Assembly: GCA_956465555.1 (NCBI GenBank)
Contig: OY101127.1
Span: 62,001 to 126,000, forward strand
Direction: 5' to 3'
DNA from: Nitzschia sp. pyKryTriq1
Taxonomy: Eukaryota; Bacillariophyta; Bacillariophyceae; Bacillariales; Bacillariaceae
DNA length: 64,000 bases
The notes below the pieces were generated by a model that searched no databases, was not told where the DNA came from, and was given only the letters and a program-made list of their open reading frames with translations. Of this stretch, positions 33,073 through 43,664 are shown piece after piece (within the stretch, counting starts at the first letter, position 1; the number at the start of each line of letters is the position of its first letter). The position numbers were made by a program, and so were the translations under genes.

Positions 33073-34401
33073 ATGATCCGGCGACGATCATCCAACAATT
33101 CTTCATCCCGGAGGGGGATGATGATCCCAACACTTCTAGTAGTAGTAGTAGTCGCTGTAGTAATGAGCCACAACAGCAACAGCAACAGCAACATCAGCGC
33201 CTTGATGGTGCACGGGTTATCCCCGATCACCACCACCACCACCACTACCACCCAAACAACTCGAAACATACTACCGGTAAAAATTGGAAAACCGTCAATC
33301 GCATACTTTTTGAGCACGCGCAGCATCCTCTCTCAAGAAAGTTTTTCCCACCCTGCTTCCACTACCCGTCTTTTCGCCGCCGATGCCGATGCCGATGCAT
33401 CGAACAAAGATCTTGATGATGATAATGATGATGATGATGCACCCTCGACAACCACGTCAACGTCAACGTCAATGTCAACAACGAGGGAATGGATGGGAGG
33501 AGGATTTGACACATCGGCCATGATGAAATATATTGCCGCCATTGTCATTCAAATGAGTCTTTTCACGCTTCTCTTTCAAGGTCTGGATCGACTTGTTTTG
33601 CCGGCGGCGGCGGCGGTGGTGGTGCTGCCAAAAAATAATGTCAAAGTGCCATTTTTTTTTGCCGTCAATGTCGTGGTCATGTACTTTTTGTCCTTGAAAT
33701 CACGCATTTTCAATCCCCTCTCCAATCAACGACCTCAACCCGCCACGAAAGAAATAATAATCATTGACAACAATGACAATGACAATGACAATGACAATGC
33801 TGCTGCTTCTCCTCCTTCTAATATTATTGTTCCACGTAAAATGCCATCCTGGACTCCACCGGGTTTTGTCTTTCCCATTGTATGGCTTCTTTTGATCGGA
33901 CCACTTCGTGCCGTTACATCGGCCATGATTATTCAAGCATCGGCGGCGGCGGCGGCTGCGGCTGCGGCTGGTGGTGGTGCTGGTGCTGCTGCTGCTGCTG
34001 GGGGAATTTACTGTACCAAACCACTCTTGGCATTCATGTTGCATTTATCGATTGGAGATGTTTGGAATACGATTAATAATGTCGAACGACGCTATGGAAC
34101 ATCCGTGTTGGGCGTCATGTGTGTTTGGATCTCGGCCGCCTGGGCCGCCCGGCAATATTATTGGGTCGTGCCATTGGCCGGAAAATTATTGGCATTGAAA
34201 TTGATTTGGTTGACCGTTGCCACCTCTCTTATTATTCGTACCTGGCAACTCAATCCAAAACAACAACAAAAAGAACAACAACAACAACAACAAGAACAGC
34301 CGAATGATGGTGGAAAGCTCAGTAAGCAGCTGGCTCCGTTGCTTCCCACCAAGGGAGACGGAGAGGAAACGAAATTCGATTGGTTTTCGGGTACCAACTA
34401 A
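33073..34401 (+). CDS. TspO/MBR (translocator protein) family with targeting N-terminus (442 aa)
   Basis: TspO proteins are five-helix membrane proteins that bind porphyrins and lipids in mitochondria or plastids (family knowledge). The signature is P-x-W-T-P-P-G-x-V-F-P-I-V-W (residues about 258-270: KMPSWTPPGFVFPIVWLLL), followed by PLLAFMLHLSIGDVWNTINN, YGTSVLGVMCVWISAAWAA and LLALKLIWLTVATSLI, which are the remaining helices. The N-terminus starts with a short hydrophobic segment (MMIPTLLVVVVVAVVM) and a Ser/Thr-rich stretch ending TRLFAADA, consistent with a bipartite plastid or other organellar presequence, but this is inference. Two additional hydrophobic segments before the core (near 155-180 and 195-215) and an Ala/Gly run inside the core make it about 2.5 times the usual 160-residue family length. 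Confidence 0.85.
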   Translation: MIRRRSSNNSSSRRGMMIPTLLVVVVVAVVMSHNSNSNSNISALMVHGLSPITTTTTTTTQTTRNILPVKIGKPSIAYFLSTRSILSQESFSHPASTTRLFAADADADASNKDLDDDNDDDDAPSTTTSTSTSMSTTREWMGGGFDTSAMMKYIAAIVIQMSLFTLLFQGLDRLVLPAAAAVVVLPKNNVKVPFFFAVNVVVMYFLSLKSRIFNPLSNQRPQPATKEIIIIDNNDNDNDNDNAAASPPSNIIVPRKMPSWTPPGFVFPIVWLLLIGPLRAVTSAMIIQASAAAAAAAAAGGGAGAAAAAGGIYCTKPLLAFMLHLSIGDVWNTINNVERRYGTSVLGVMCVWISAAWAARQYYWVVPLAGKLLALKLIWLTVATSLIIRTWQLNPKQQQKEQQQQQQEQPNDGGKLSKQLAPLLPTKGDGEETKFDWFSGTN

Positions 34402-34612
34402 CCAACTACTAGTTGTAGTAGTACTAGAGTAGTAGTAGTAGTAGTAGTAGTGCTAGTACTAGTATGAACTATCTACTAAATATAGTCGAGTACTACTACA
34501 AGTAGATGCAACAAACTGGCTGTACTACTGTGCAAGATACGAAGTAGTACTATTAGCTAGTTGTACACACGATGCAGCATTATTTTTGTTAGTTAGTTAG
34601 TTAGTTAGTTAG
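34402..34612. other. Short intergenic spacer between convergent genes
   Basis: TAC/TAG blocks (34400-34460) and a GTTA tetranucleotide run (34587-34615) that reaches the stop codon of the minus-strand gene. The two genes converge here. Confidence 0.5.
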
Positions 34613-35292
34613 TTAGGCAGCTGGTGCCGCATTGCTAGATTGTAGTAGACAACAATCCTGGTTGGAAGGTCGTCGTGATGCAACATTGTGGAAATATCCT
34701 TCCCACAAAGAATCCGAATAAGAAAAAGAAGAAGAAGAATGGTGCTGGTGGTGGCCTTGTGGAGTAGTAGTAGTAGTAGTAGTACCAGCAGGACTGCGAA
34801 CTGATGTTGCTGCTGTTGTTGTTGATGTTGATGTTGATGTTGTTGTTGATGATGATGATGTACCCATGTACATCATGAGGAGCGATACCAATTGATGAAA
34901 GCATTCGGTCGCTTGTTGTGAATACTGCTTTTGTCTCGTCCCATCACTAGTATCATCAATACCACCATGATCACTAGTAGTACTAGTAGTACCTACTAGT
35001 AATCTATCAGACAATACACCCATGTTGTTGATGACGGCCGTGTAAAAAATGGGAGAATCCGAGGCATGCGGGCATTGAGTCCTTTGAAGTCGAAAAGAGT
35101 TTTCAAAAAAGGAGAGTGAACGAGAGAGCATCATCGTTTTGCGATTCAGCAACGAGAATAGATCTTGATCTTGATCTTGTTGTTCTTGTTGTTGTGCCAG
35201 CCGGTAAAAGCATATGCCCAAATTGAATGTCAACGCAATGGCGGTTCGAATAGCTGGATAACTCAAATCGTAGTAGTTGTAGTACTCCGCAT

Positions 35293-35323
<31 letters not shown>

Positions 35324-35902
35324 CGATGATGACCAAGGAGGAAAGGAGGGGGACATTGGTGGCATCACCACGGCAATAGGTTGAATATAAAAGTAGTAGT
35401 CGCCGTGTTCGTTTTCATCCAGAAAAAGAGGATCAGCAGCAGTAGCAACAACATCAGCAGCAGCAGCAGATGATGATGATGACGATGATTGTTGGTGCGA
35501 CGAAGAATATAATGGCGTCAGCATCCATTCGTCAATCATGGCGAGCTCATTTTCGGTTGGATCCAAAGATGACGACGACGACGACGACGACGACGAGGTT
35601 TCTAGTAGTAGCAACTCTTCTTCTTCGTCTTCTTCTTCTTGTTGTTGTTGTTGTTGTTGTTGCTGTACAGTTTCTTGCAGAGAGCGCCGGTACGTCTGAA
35701 GACCCATGGAAAGCAACTCGATCGCCTTTTCAAAGTTTCCAAGACCAATCTCTTCGATAGCAATACTGTTGAATATCTCCGCAGTAGTACTACTACTACT
35801 ACTAGTAGTATTAGTAGTAGTAGTAGTAGTAGTAGTGAAAAGTGTCGGACGTTCTTCTGTTTTATTGCGTTTGGTAGATGAAGGAGAGCGGCAGGGAATC
35901 AT
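34613..35902 (-). CDS. TPR-like hypothetical protein (429 aa)
   Basis: The helical pairs look like degenerate tetratricopeptide repeats: IFNSIAIEEIGLGNFEKAIE followed by LLSMGLQTYRRSLQE near the N-terminus; then IRTAIALTFNLGICFYRLAQ and LSRSLSFFENSFRLQ; then FYTAVINNMGVLSDRLL and SQQATECFHQLVSLLMMYMG. This N-x-G-x-x and A-I-x-x-L pattern is seen in many short diatom proteins without an assigned function. Ser, Gln, Glu and Thr runs separate the helices. The start at 35902 (MIPCRSPSSTKRNK) is preferred over the ORF's first Met at 36049 because the extra stretch is AT-rich and not protein-like. Probably a cytosolic protein-interaction module. Confidence 0.6.
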
Positions 35903-36406
35903 GGTAATACTACAGGTAATATTAATAACAATCGCTGTATAATGTTGGAAAAAGTGAAGTCGACAGATATTATTTTTACGGGTAGTAATGAGGAAGAGAT
36001 TTTCTTCCTCGCACAATTTCGGCAGCAAAATGATGATGATGATTCCCACCAGATACTACTACTAACATATATATGCGAGCTAATGTCTGTGATGGTAGGA
36101 TTTTAATCTTGGCGACACGAATGCGACTATCTAGCCCGACTGAAAGCATATATCTTCGACATAAGTGTTGCAGAAACTAGTGAAGTGAAGACTAAGCCCC
36201 GCCCGCCGGTGGGAGAAGATAGAAGAATTATTATCAATCCACACGATCGATCGAATCGCGTCGCGTGATTGAAGTCGCTCGCATCCATAGTACTGCCAGG
36301 TACCAGTACTGTACTACTAAAATGATGCACATAGCTACTAGTAGTAGAGTAGAGGGACTCCGCAACTCGGGAATAAACGAATACCCCTACTCTACTAGCT
36401 AAGTTA

Positions 36407-38672
36407 TCATTTACTACTAGTTGGTCGATGCAAAAACATTCTCGCTCTCTTTCGATGCTCCTCATCACCATCTTCATCTTCATCTTCATCGCCACGTTGT
36501 TGGTCTTGTTGTTGTTGTTGTGGTTGTTGTCGCAGCACGCGTTGTTGTACTTCTTGGTGGTCGAACAATTCCTGAGGAAATGTACTACTACACATATTGG
36601 TATTGGTACCGGTACTGGTAGTACTGGAACTAGTGGTAGTACTGCCAAGAACCGTCTTTGTCGTCTCATCTCTTCGGTTCCGGACTCGAAAGGCTTGTGT
36701 AATCTTATTCCGAAGGGTTGTCCCGTCTTGAACGACTTTCCAGCCTACATTGTCTACCCGTTCCAAAAATCGAGGAGGAGGAGGAGGAAAAACCGGAGCC
36801 GGAACCGGAACAGGACGACACTCTAAAACGATTTCGTCTTCGTCGTCGTTTTGTTTCATGCGTTGTTGTTGTTGTTGTTGTTGTTGTTGCTTTTGTTGTT
36901 GCTGTTGTTGTTGCTGCTGTTGTTGCTGTATCTGTCGGACTAGCTGCAAGGCCAGGCGCCCCTTTCCAGACCTGTCGAGAGATTGGTACTCCTTGAGGTG
37001 CATGTCTACGATTCGATTCATCTCACGATTGCCGGAATATTCTTGACAGGATCGACCCTTTCCTAGCAAAATGTCATTGGGGCGTGGGTACGGGACCAGC
37101 ACTAGTACTCTCGTCATGGTTGTTGATGTTGTCGATGTTGACGACGATGCTACTGCCGCGGCGGACGGCGAGCTTGGTGGAAGAACGTCGTCGTCGTCGT
37201 CGTCCTCGTCGTCGATGACTACTACTCCTTCCATGTTGATGTTGGTTTCAGCCGACCGTCTCTTGGCGAAATACAGCTTGTTCAGTTCTTTTTTAAAGCG
37301 TCGATTCCGCTCGATTAGCTCTATTGGAAGGTTAATACCGTAGCCTGAAAGAGCGTATTGGATTTCAATGTCGGAGCCTGTCGTATTGGATGGGAAGAAA
37401 GAAAGAAAGAAAGAAAGAAGGGAAAGAAAAGAAAGGGAAGTGAGTATCTTGATCTAGTACTACTAGTACAACATGATCAGCATGCTCTTTCCGATTGCTG
37501 GTCTCTTCTACTAGTACTAGTAGTAGAGTAGGAGTAATATACTCTTCCTTACCACAGTGTTCCCGGAAGCGAAGTCGATTGGAAGCTCCAAAGGCCATTT
37601 GTGCCAGTTGCATGACAGGTCTCAAAGCAGGATTGTTGTAACAAAAATGAATGGCGGCAAATCGTATCGGTAGACTCAACAATCCCCCCAGACCTTTGGT
37701 CAGATGCTCTGTGATTTTGAATTTCTGTTCCAACGCATCATTCGCCCAAAATACCTCCACAATTCCCATTTTTTGAACTTGTTCATCATTTTCGACAGCC
37801 GAAAGTGCCATGTAAAATAACATTCGATTGACATTCATCCAGTGTTGATAGTCGAGACATTGATAGTCAGCCCAAAAGATCAAACGCCCCGATCGATCTT
37901 TATGTGGCAGCAAGTGACCTGCCCCATTATGACAGACACTATCCATATCCTCTTGAGAAAGATCGTCCAATGTGAGTTTCGCCACAAGTTTGGATTCCCC
38001 AAACAATCGTAGCTTTTCCTCAAAGAAACGGCACATGCGGGCTGCAGCTGCGGGGACATGGAACCGATCGGCTCTCAAAAACATCAGAACAAAAGTTCGA
38101 TCTCGAGTCAAGGATGGTTTCAAAAATACCGCTCGATGGTAGGCACGCTTCTTTCGAGCCGGTATTCGATCCAATTCGAATCGAAAGAGCTCCAAACTCG
38201 TTTCGATGAGTTCTTCCGTCTCTTGAAATAAGATTGAGGAGGTGTTGTTGTTGCTGCTGCTGCTGCTACCATTATTAGCTGGATTGGTATTGTTAGTTTC
38301 ATTGTTCTTCTCCCCACCAGAGCCAGAAATGATGGTATTATTAGTCGTATTAGTTAATAATAATACTCCATGAAGTTCCTCGTACGCTTGTTCCCGTTCT
38401 TTTGTATGGACATGTTTGAGTTCTTCGGCCGCGACTTTGTCCATATTAATGATGTTGTGCTCGTAGATTTGATGCGAGATATCATTGTTTTTATTCTCAT
38501 TATTTCGACCCATCGTCCTCATCGCATGGTGAGAATGATGCTCTTGCTTATTGCGTTGTTTTTGTTGTTGTTGTTGTTGTTGTTCTTGTTGGCGATGATG
38601 ATGCATGATCGATGAAACGCCGCAGCAGTCATTCTGGCGGCCGCCATTATTGGAAGCAAAGCCAGCATCCAT
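36407..38672 (-). CDS. CRAL-TRIO + DUF6824 fusion protein (696 aa)
   Basis: Two ORFs are joined by one intron: exon 1 38672-37553, exon 2 37377-36407, in frame. Exon 1 has a Gln-rich disordered N-terminus and then a CRAL-TRIO N-terminal plus lipid-binding domain (about residues 150-370): TFVLMFLRADRFHVPAAAAR, LTLDDLSQEDMDSV, DRSGRLIFWADYQCLD, KGLGGLLSLPIRFAAIHFCY. The join reads FREHC-G-SDIEIQYALSGYGI. Exon 2 then has a Ser/Thr linker and the DUF6824 domain: RPNDILLGKGRSCQEYSGNR, MNRIVDMHLKEYQSLDRSGK, RFLERVDNVGWKVVQDGTTL, RNKITQAFR. This architecture recurs in diatoms as far as I recall. CRAL-TRIO suggests phosphoinositide or small hydrophobic ligand binding; the DUF6824 role is unknown. Intron loss in a model would wrongly give two genes. 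Confidence 0.85.
37378..37552 (-). other. Intron of CRAL-TRIO/DUF6824 gene (modelled)
   Basis: Minus strand: donor GTAAGG, acceptor CGACAG, 175 bases, phase 1 (G|GC gives Gly). Splicing replaces a tail of low-complexity sequence by SDIEIQYALSGYGI, a segment expected in this family. Confidence 0.85.
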
Positions 38673-39243
38673 CGAATCATCAATTCTCTTTTTTGAATGA
38701 GGGGTTATATCATAGTCTATTATACTGTATGCGTTTAGTTTCAGATTGTCTTTCGTAGTAGTAGTATTTGTGCGTTTCTCTGCATTTTTGAGATTTGCAA
38801 AGAAAAAATAAGATACGCTTATTTCGCGGCTTCGTCCATGACGCGAGCGAGAGAATAAGAGCTCTGCTGCGTAAGTACCGGTACAGTATTCTACACATGA
38901 TAATACATTTGATTATCCCTCTGGTTATGGTGTGATGTCATTCGCGGACGGTATTATCTTATTGCTGGATGTTCGTCGTTATTCGTTCTCGTGAATCAAT
39001 CACCAATCACCGTCATCGTCCTTCGTTCCCGCGGCACCCAAAGCACACGGGTCATTATCATTACAGTATTGGTATTGTTCCGCGATGACGATGATTCTTC
39101 GCCACAATCTGAGATCGCAACAACGTGCGTGAAATCGCGCTCATCGAGTCAAGCAATCGCTCACAATTTCCCTCTCGAGCCGCGTTCAGAACATCTAATA
39201 TTCATCCATCCATCCATCCATCCATCCATCCCAGCAACCAACC
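38673..39243. other. Divergent intergenic region
   Basis: Promoter region for the minus-strand CRAL-TRIO gene and the plus-strand membrane protein. A CATC run (39203-39229) ends 15 bases before the start codon at 39244. No gene. Confidence 0.5.
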
Positions 39244-39744
39244 ATGTCACTTTCCTTTATCAAAGCAAGTCCTGGTATCATGCTCACAGGAGTGATTGGA
39301 TACTTGGGATATGGAACTTTTGTGCACCACCATGGAGGCGCCGCCGCCGCCGGCGGCGGCGGTGGTGACGTACCCTGGCAACTCCCGGCTCTAGCCTGCG
39401 CCTGGTTCTGGGGATTCAGTCTCTACACCATCGCTCAAGAAGGTGTTCTCGCCGTATGGCAAAATCATAATCAAAACTATTGGGGCAATCAAGTATGGTT
39501 TGACCTTTTGTTTTCCGTATCACTCTTTTGGTTCGCCTTGTTGCCGCGTGCCAAAAAGGTGGGCATGGTGCCCCCCGTGCTTCCTTGGTTGGTGTACGTC
39601 TGCAGCACGGCAAGCATCGGTGGACTTCATTTCTATTCTCGAATTCTTTATTTGGAACAGCAACAACAACAAAAACAACAAGAAGAAGTTAAAAAAGAAC
39701 TACAAAATGAAACTGGTAGCAGCAGCAGCAAGAAAAGCAACTGA
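39244..39744 (+). CDS. Small multi-pass membrane protein, function unknown (166 aa)
   Basis: Four predicted membrane helices: about residues 9-27 (PGIMLTGVIGYLGYGTFV), 48-73 (LPALACAWFWGFSLYTIAQE), 84-102 (VWFDLLFSVSLFWFALLP) and 110-137 (PPVLPWLVYVCSTASIGGLH). Conserved-looking polar features between helices are EGVLAVWQNHNQNYWGNQVW and LLPRAKKVGM. No cleavable signal peptide. The C-terminus is a Gln/Lys/Glu/Ser-rich cytosolic tail. A Gly/Ala run sits in the first loop. I do not recognise an established family with confidence. The start (ATGTCACTTTCC) is the first in the frame and follows a CATC repeat and CAACCAACC. Confidence 0.75.
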   Translation: MSLSFIKASPGIMLTGVIGYLGYGTFVHHHGGAAAAGGGGGDVPWQLPALACAWFWGFSLYTIAQEGVLAVWQNHNQNYWGNQVWFDLLFSVSLFWFALLPRAKKVGMVPPVLPWLVYVCSTASIGGLHFYSRILYLEQQQQQKQQEEVKKELQNETGSSSSKKSN

Positions 39745-40262
39745 GCATCGTCGTCCTGCTGGCCGTTCGTTCCTTACATCATTAGTCAAGTGACCAGGGG
39801 GGTCCATCTCGGGGGCGTTCGTCTGAAAAGAATGATGAAGCAGCAGAGTAACCTACTAGTAGAGTATATTTAATTGAAAATGCTTATACTACTTTATGCT
39901 TCTTATAGTGCTTCACTGTTTCTCGTCGAGAAGCGCAATAGCAACAAGCTATTACCGCCGGTGTACGTGTAGTACTACTTGCTTCGTGCAGACAGGCGAC
40001 AACAATGTCTACTGTAGTAGAATATTATGAAAAAATGAATGAATGAATGATTTACATTATAATATAATCGGATGATCATGAAAGATGTATGATTTGATAT
40101 TCTATCAGTCTGAAGAACAATATCTTTGGCACTCGAAACGTTTGCTTCTCGAGCACAATCAAAGACAAGAAAGACCACGACAATCACAAGAACACTGAGA
40201 ATGACACAGACTCACATACAAGTGCCAGTACGTTCTTCACTCGTCGACCATCAACAACCAGT
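39745..40262. other. Intergenic spacer between convergent genes
   Basis: AATG run near 40035-40050 and a few TAC blocks. No gene seen. Confidence 0.5.
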
Positions 40263-41288
40263 CTACTGAGCCACTCCAAGAAGGGCCAGCGGTGCTGCTG
40301 CTGGCGGTGGCATGATCATAGTCTCGTCGTTCACGGCATCATGCTCGTTGTTGTTGACGGATGAGCTTGATGACGATGATGACGACAACGACGACGATGA
40401 ATCCGAACTTGAACTTCTACTCGTACTTGACAAGGAGGAAAAGCTCAACTGATCCAAAACAGTGTTTCGATGCTGTAAATGTCGCAATTCTTCTTGTCGG
40501 CGTTTCAATCGATCCACAAGAAAAATGGGCTCTTGGTCTTGCTGCTGCTGCTGCTGCTGATGTGTTACTTTTTCGAGTGGCAAGGGCCATCGTGCCATGC
40601 GTTCTTTCCGTCCCTTTTCATAAGCGGGATGATCGGTCGGAAATTCGTAGCGACAATAGGGACAAGTACATTGTCGATAGAACCATTCTTGTATACAATC
40701 CTTATGATAGGAATGTCCGCAGGGCAATGTCACCAAGGTACATCCTCGACTGTAGGCGGCAAAACAAATCAAGCATTCATCGTCGGCGGCCGATGAACAA
40801 TAACAATGACCAGCAGAAGTAGTAGTAGTAGTCGCTCCTGATGACGTTGTTGCTACATCATTCGTGGCACCCGTGATGCTCGAAGAAGAAGAAAAGGAAG
40901 AAAAGGAGGATGCCTTGACGGGTGATGGTGGTGGTGATGATGATGATGATGTCTTCGGTGATGATGATGATGATGATGATGGTACCTTCAACAAGGATAA
41001 CAAATGAGAGGCATCATGTTCCAGCTTCAATGTAGGCAATCGTTCCATAAACTTTTTGCCCACCGGAGGCGTCTTGTACTTGCACGAAGCGTAGACATAC
41101 GCGACTTCTTCTTCCAGTTCTTCCGGAGAAGGACTGTATACGAATTGGTAGTTTCCGTTCTCATCGACTTGGAGTTCTTGCCAGGATCGATACGTCGGAT
41201 GAAAAGCACGACGATGATGATGACTCTGATGATGATGGTGATGGCGAGTACTAGAACGTGAGTGATGGTGAGATTGTATGGCACCCAT
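40263..41288 (-). CDS. RING-H2 finger protein, putative E3 ubiquitin ligase (341 aa)
   Basis: One RING-H2 domain at about residues 170-220: ECLICFAAYSRGCTLVTLPC, GHSYHKDCIQEWF and CTCPYCRYEFP, with the order C-x2-C, C-x-H-x2-H, C and C-x2-C of zinc ligands. RING-H2 proteins recruit E2-ubiquitin to substrates. The N-terminus is His-rich, then QELQVDENGNYQFVYSPSPEELEEEVAYVY, an acidic conserved-looking segment. Ser runs flank the RING, and the C-terminus is Ser-rich with a helix RLKRRQEELRHLQHR. No membrane segment, so probably soluble. The next gene upstream (42462-43664) also encodes a RING-H2 protein in the same orientation, suggesting an old tandem duplication. Confidence 0.88.
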   Translation of the reverse strand: MGAIQSHHHSRSSTRHHHHHQSHHHRRAFHPTYRSWQELQVDENGNYQFVYSPSPEELEEEVAYVYASCKYKTPPVGKKFMERLPTLKLEHDASHLLSLLKVPSSSSSSSPKTSSSSSPPPSPVKASSFSSFSSSSSITGATNDVATTSSGATTTTTSAGHCYCSSAADDECLICFAAYSRGCTLVTLPCGHSYHKDCIQEWFYRQCTCPYCRYEFPTDHPAYEKGRKERMARWPLPLEKVTHQQQQQQQDQEPIFLVDRLKRRQEELRHLQHRNTVLDQLSFSSLSSTSRSSSSDSSSSLSSSSSSSSSVNNNEHDAVNDETMIMPPPAAAPLALLGVAQ

Positions 41289-42461
41289 GATGATGATGCT
41301 GGTGAATGGTAGTATCGTATAGTATCGTATCGTGTAATAGGATGGTTGTGCTTCTTTTCGTTTCGAGCCGCAGAATTATGTTGCTATTACAGAAAAACCT
41401 CAGGTGGTGTTCTTTCGCAGACTACGTGTACAGGCAGTGCTCTTGCTACGAACTAATAGTAGAGAGGAAATACCTGGAAGACTACCGGTAAGAACAAGCT
41501 TCGATCGTTGTTTGTTTCTGTTCGAAGACAACAAGAGCTATAGTTCGCATTGACTTTTTCTGTTTTCCTCCAACCGCATATTATGTATGTGATGGAATGA
41601 AGGATGAGGTGCGTGAGCGAGGCGTGTCACCACCCACAGCACATCTTTTACTACCCGCCAAAAAGATAGATAAATCCCACCGCCGGCGCGGGGGGTGTCA
41701 TTCTTTCTGCTGTCGCATTCTGCATGCGCTTTCGCGTGCTGGACAGCTACTACTGTACGAGCAATGATGATGATGAAGATGAGAACATCAAAAACCTGCC
41801 TCTCCTCGCGTTCTGTTCTTTATTTGGATCGATGACGCAAGAGAGGTTGACGGTTGACGACGATCGCTACCAGGTACGATGAGTACAAGAAGTATGGTAT
41901 CTTTCTTTCTTTGTGCAGCCATAGAATTCGGTGTCAAATTCTGCGAACGAAACCCGCAGGCGCGCAGAACCCATAAGTAAAAAATAAAAGCACGTCTGAA
42001 ATACTGGAAGCAAAGACGACTGGTAGACAGACAGACAGATGATTGCCTCATGGTCCATCCATCCGTCCGTCAATGGCGGGGGGAAACGTCTTGTCCTTGT
42101 TCGTGGTACCGGTACGAACTATGTACCGAGTACCGGGGCTTGTTGTTCTACTAGTACTACTACCGGTACGTCAAGGTACGAAGTAACTAAATTAGACAGA
42201 GCACTTTTTCGCTGCTTTACGATAGTTCAGTAGTACACTATCGATGTAGCTCCCTACGTCCCGGTACCGGTAGCTAGTACTAGTAGTTGTACTACAGCAA
42301 GTACTTTGCTTACTGCTTTAGTCGGCTCCTCCTCGCAGTGCTTGGCCAGCAGCAAGCGGCGCTCTAGCTAGCTACTAGTACTATCTCTCGCTCTACTCTA
42401 GCTCTAGAGTACGAAGCTGCTGCTACCACCACATAACTAAAAAAGCTAGTACGACTCTACT
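41289..42461. other. Intergenic spacer
   Basis: Contains dispersed repeat copy C (42169-42224) and TAC/TAG and TACCGGTA elements from 42110 to 42470. No gene supported; overlapping ORFs at 41788-42073 are not protein-like. Confidence 0.5.
42169..42224 (+). repeat. Dispersed repeat, copy C (3' half)
   Basis: CGTCAAGGTA, then AGTAACTAAATTAGACAGAG and CACTTTTTCGCTGCTTTACG follow the same order as copies A and B; the 5' GTTCCGGCGGGAGAG part is missing. Confidence 0.65.
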
Positions 42462-43664
42462 CTACTCTACTCGAAACGTTGCTCCAAGTCCCGTCTCCGC
42501 CAAGGGATTGTTGACATACCTGGTATAGTACTTGGTGGTGTTGTTCTTCTTGTCGTTGTGGTAGCATGATTCTTCTTCCTGGTGTTGCTGCTTGTTGTTT
42601 TTGTTGCTGCTGTTGCTGTTCATGCTGCTGGATGGAAAGTAGTGTTGCTTATAGTAACCCATGAGATCCTCAGCGGCAGCACAAGCAGAAGGACGACGAC
42701 GGTCACCAGCACCACTAACACCACCATGGTGGTCATGATCATCGTCGTCGTCATGATGAGTATTTTTTGCATGGCTGCTGCTGCTACTACTACCGCTACT
42801 ACTCAACGGAACTCCAGCAACGACGACTCGTAGTTCATGGCGGCACATGCAGCAACAAGTCTTGGTGGCATTGTCATTGTCATTGTCATTAACATCGTTA
42901 TCGTTCTTCCTGCTGTTCACACTCATTTTCAGCCAACTATTGATGCAATGCGAATGGTAGACATGTCCACATGGTAAATAGGCAATCGTGCATCCAATGA
43001 CATAATCGTCATGACAAATGGGACAAGAAGGATTTTCCGGATCGATGCCTCGTAAACGAAGAGGAAGAATCATGAACTTTTGGGAAATCGTCGTAAGACC
43101 GTGGTTGTTGTTGTTGTTGTTGCTGCTGCTACTGTTGGTGTTGTTGGCAGAGGAGGGAGAAGATTCTTCTTCGTCTCCTGCACTGTGACGTCGTCGGGGG
43201 CGCTGCTGTTGTTGTCGTTGGTGTTGCGATGATCGACGATGGCGAGAAGAAGCAGTTTGAGTACCTGTAGTGCCTGCTGCTACTGCTGCTGCTGCTGTCG
43301 AGGAATGAGACGCAGACGACGAGGACGATGATCCTCGACGACGACGCTTTGTCATTGCGGCAAAGAATTTCATGTTGGATGATGTTCGTACGGGTAATAA
43401 TGCAGTAAAAAAGCTGAAGGTTTGATCTGTTGTTGAGGTTGCTGATGAGAATGATGAAGATGTTGAGTGTGATGTGTGCTGTGTCGCAAAGGCTTTTCCG
43501 ATGGAAGAAGAGGGGGAAATAAAAAATAAAGAAGAAGAAGTGATGCGATGATGATGAGAAGTTTGAAGTTCGAACTTCGCCAGAACATTTTTTTCATGAT
43601 CCATGCATGTTGTATCAATGATGACAACACGACGTCTCCTAATCTGACGTGTTTGCAAAGGCAA
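42462..43664 (-). CDS. RING-H2 finger protein, putative E3 ubiquitin ligase (400 aa)
   Basis: RING-H2 at about residues 215-280: SCPICHDDYVIGCTIAYLPC, GHVYHSHCINSWLKM, then an Asn/Asp-rich insertion of about 20 residues, then CCCMCRHEL. The zinc ligand order C-x2-C, C-x-H-x2-H, C, C-x2-C is intact, but the insertion lies between the sixth and last ligands, so loop 2 is unusually long. The core motif (IGCTIAYLPCGHVYHSHCI) parallels RGCTLVTLPCGHSYHKDCI in the gene at 40263. The N-terminus is Ser/Arg/His-rich and disordered. The ORF's first Met is at 43664; a later Met (MKFFAAMTKRRRRG, near 43372) is a good alternative start. No membrane helix. Confidence 0.82.
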   Translation of the reverse strand: MPLQTRQIRRRRVVIIDTTCMDHEKNVLAKFELQTSHHHRITSSSLFFISPSSSIGKAFATQHTSHSTSSSFSSATSTTDQTFSFFTALLPVRTSSNMKFFAAMTKRRRRGSSSSSSASHSSTAAAAVAAGTTGTQTASSRHRRSSQHQRQQQQRPRRRHSAGDEEESSPSSANNTNSSSSNNNNNNHGLTTISQKFMILPLRLRGIDPENPSCPICHDDYVIGCTIAYLPCGHVYHSHCINSWLKMSVNSRKNDNDVNDNDNDNATKTCCCMCRHELRVVVAGVPLSSSGSSSSSSHAKNTHHDDDDDHDHHGGVSGAGDRRRPSACAAAEDLMGYYKQHYFPSSSMNSNSSNKNNKQQHQEEESCYHNDKKNNTTKYYTRYVNNPLAETGLGATFRVE

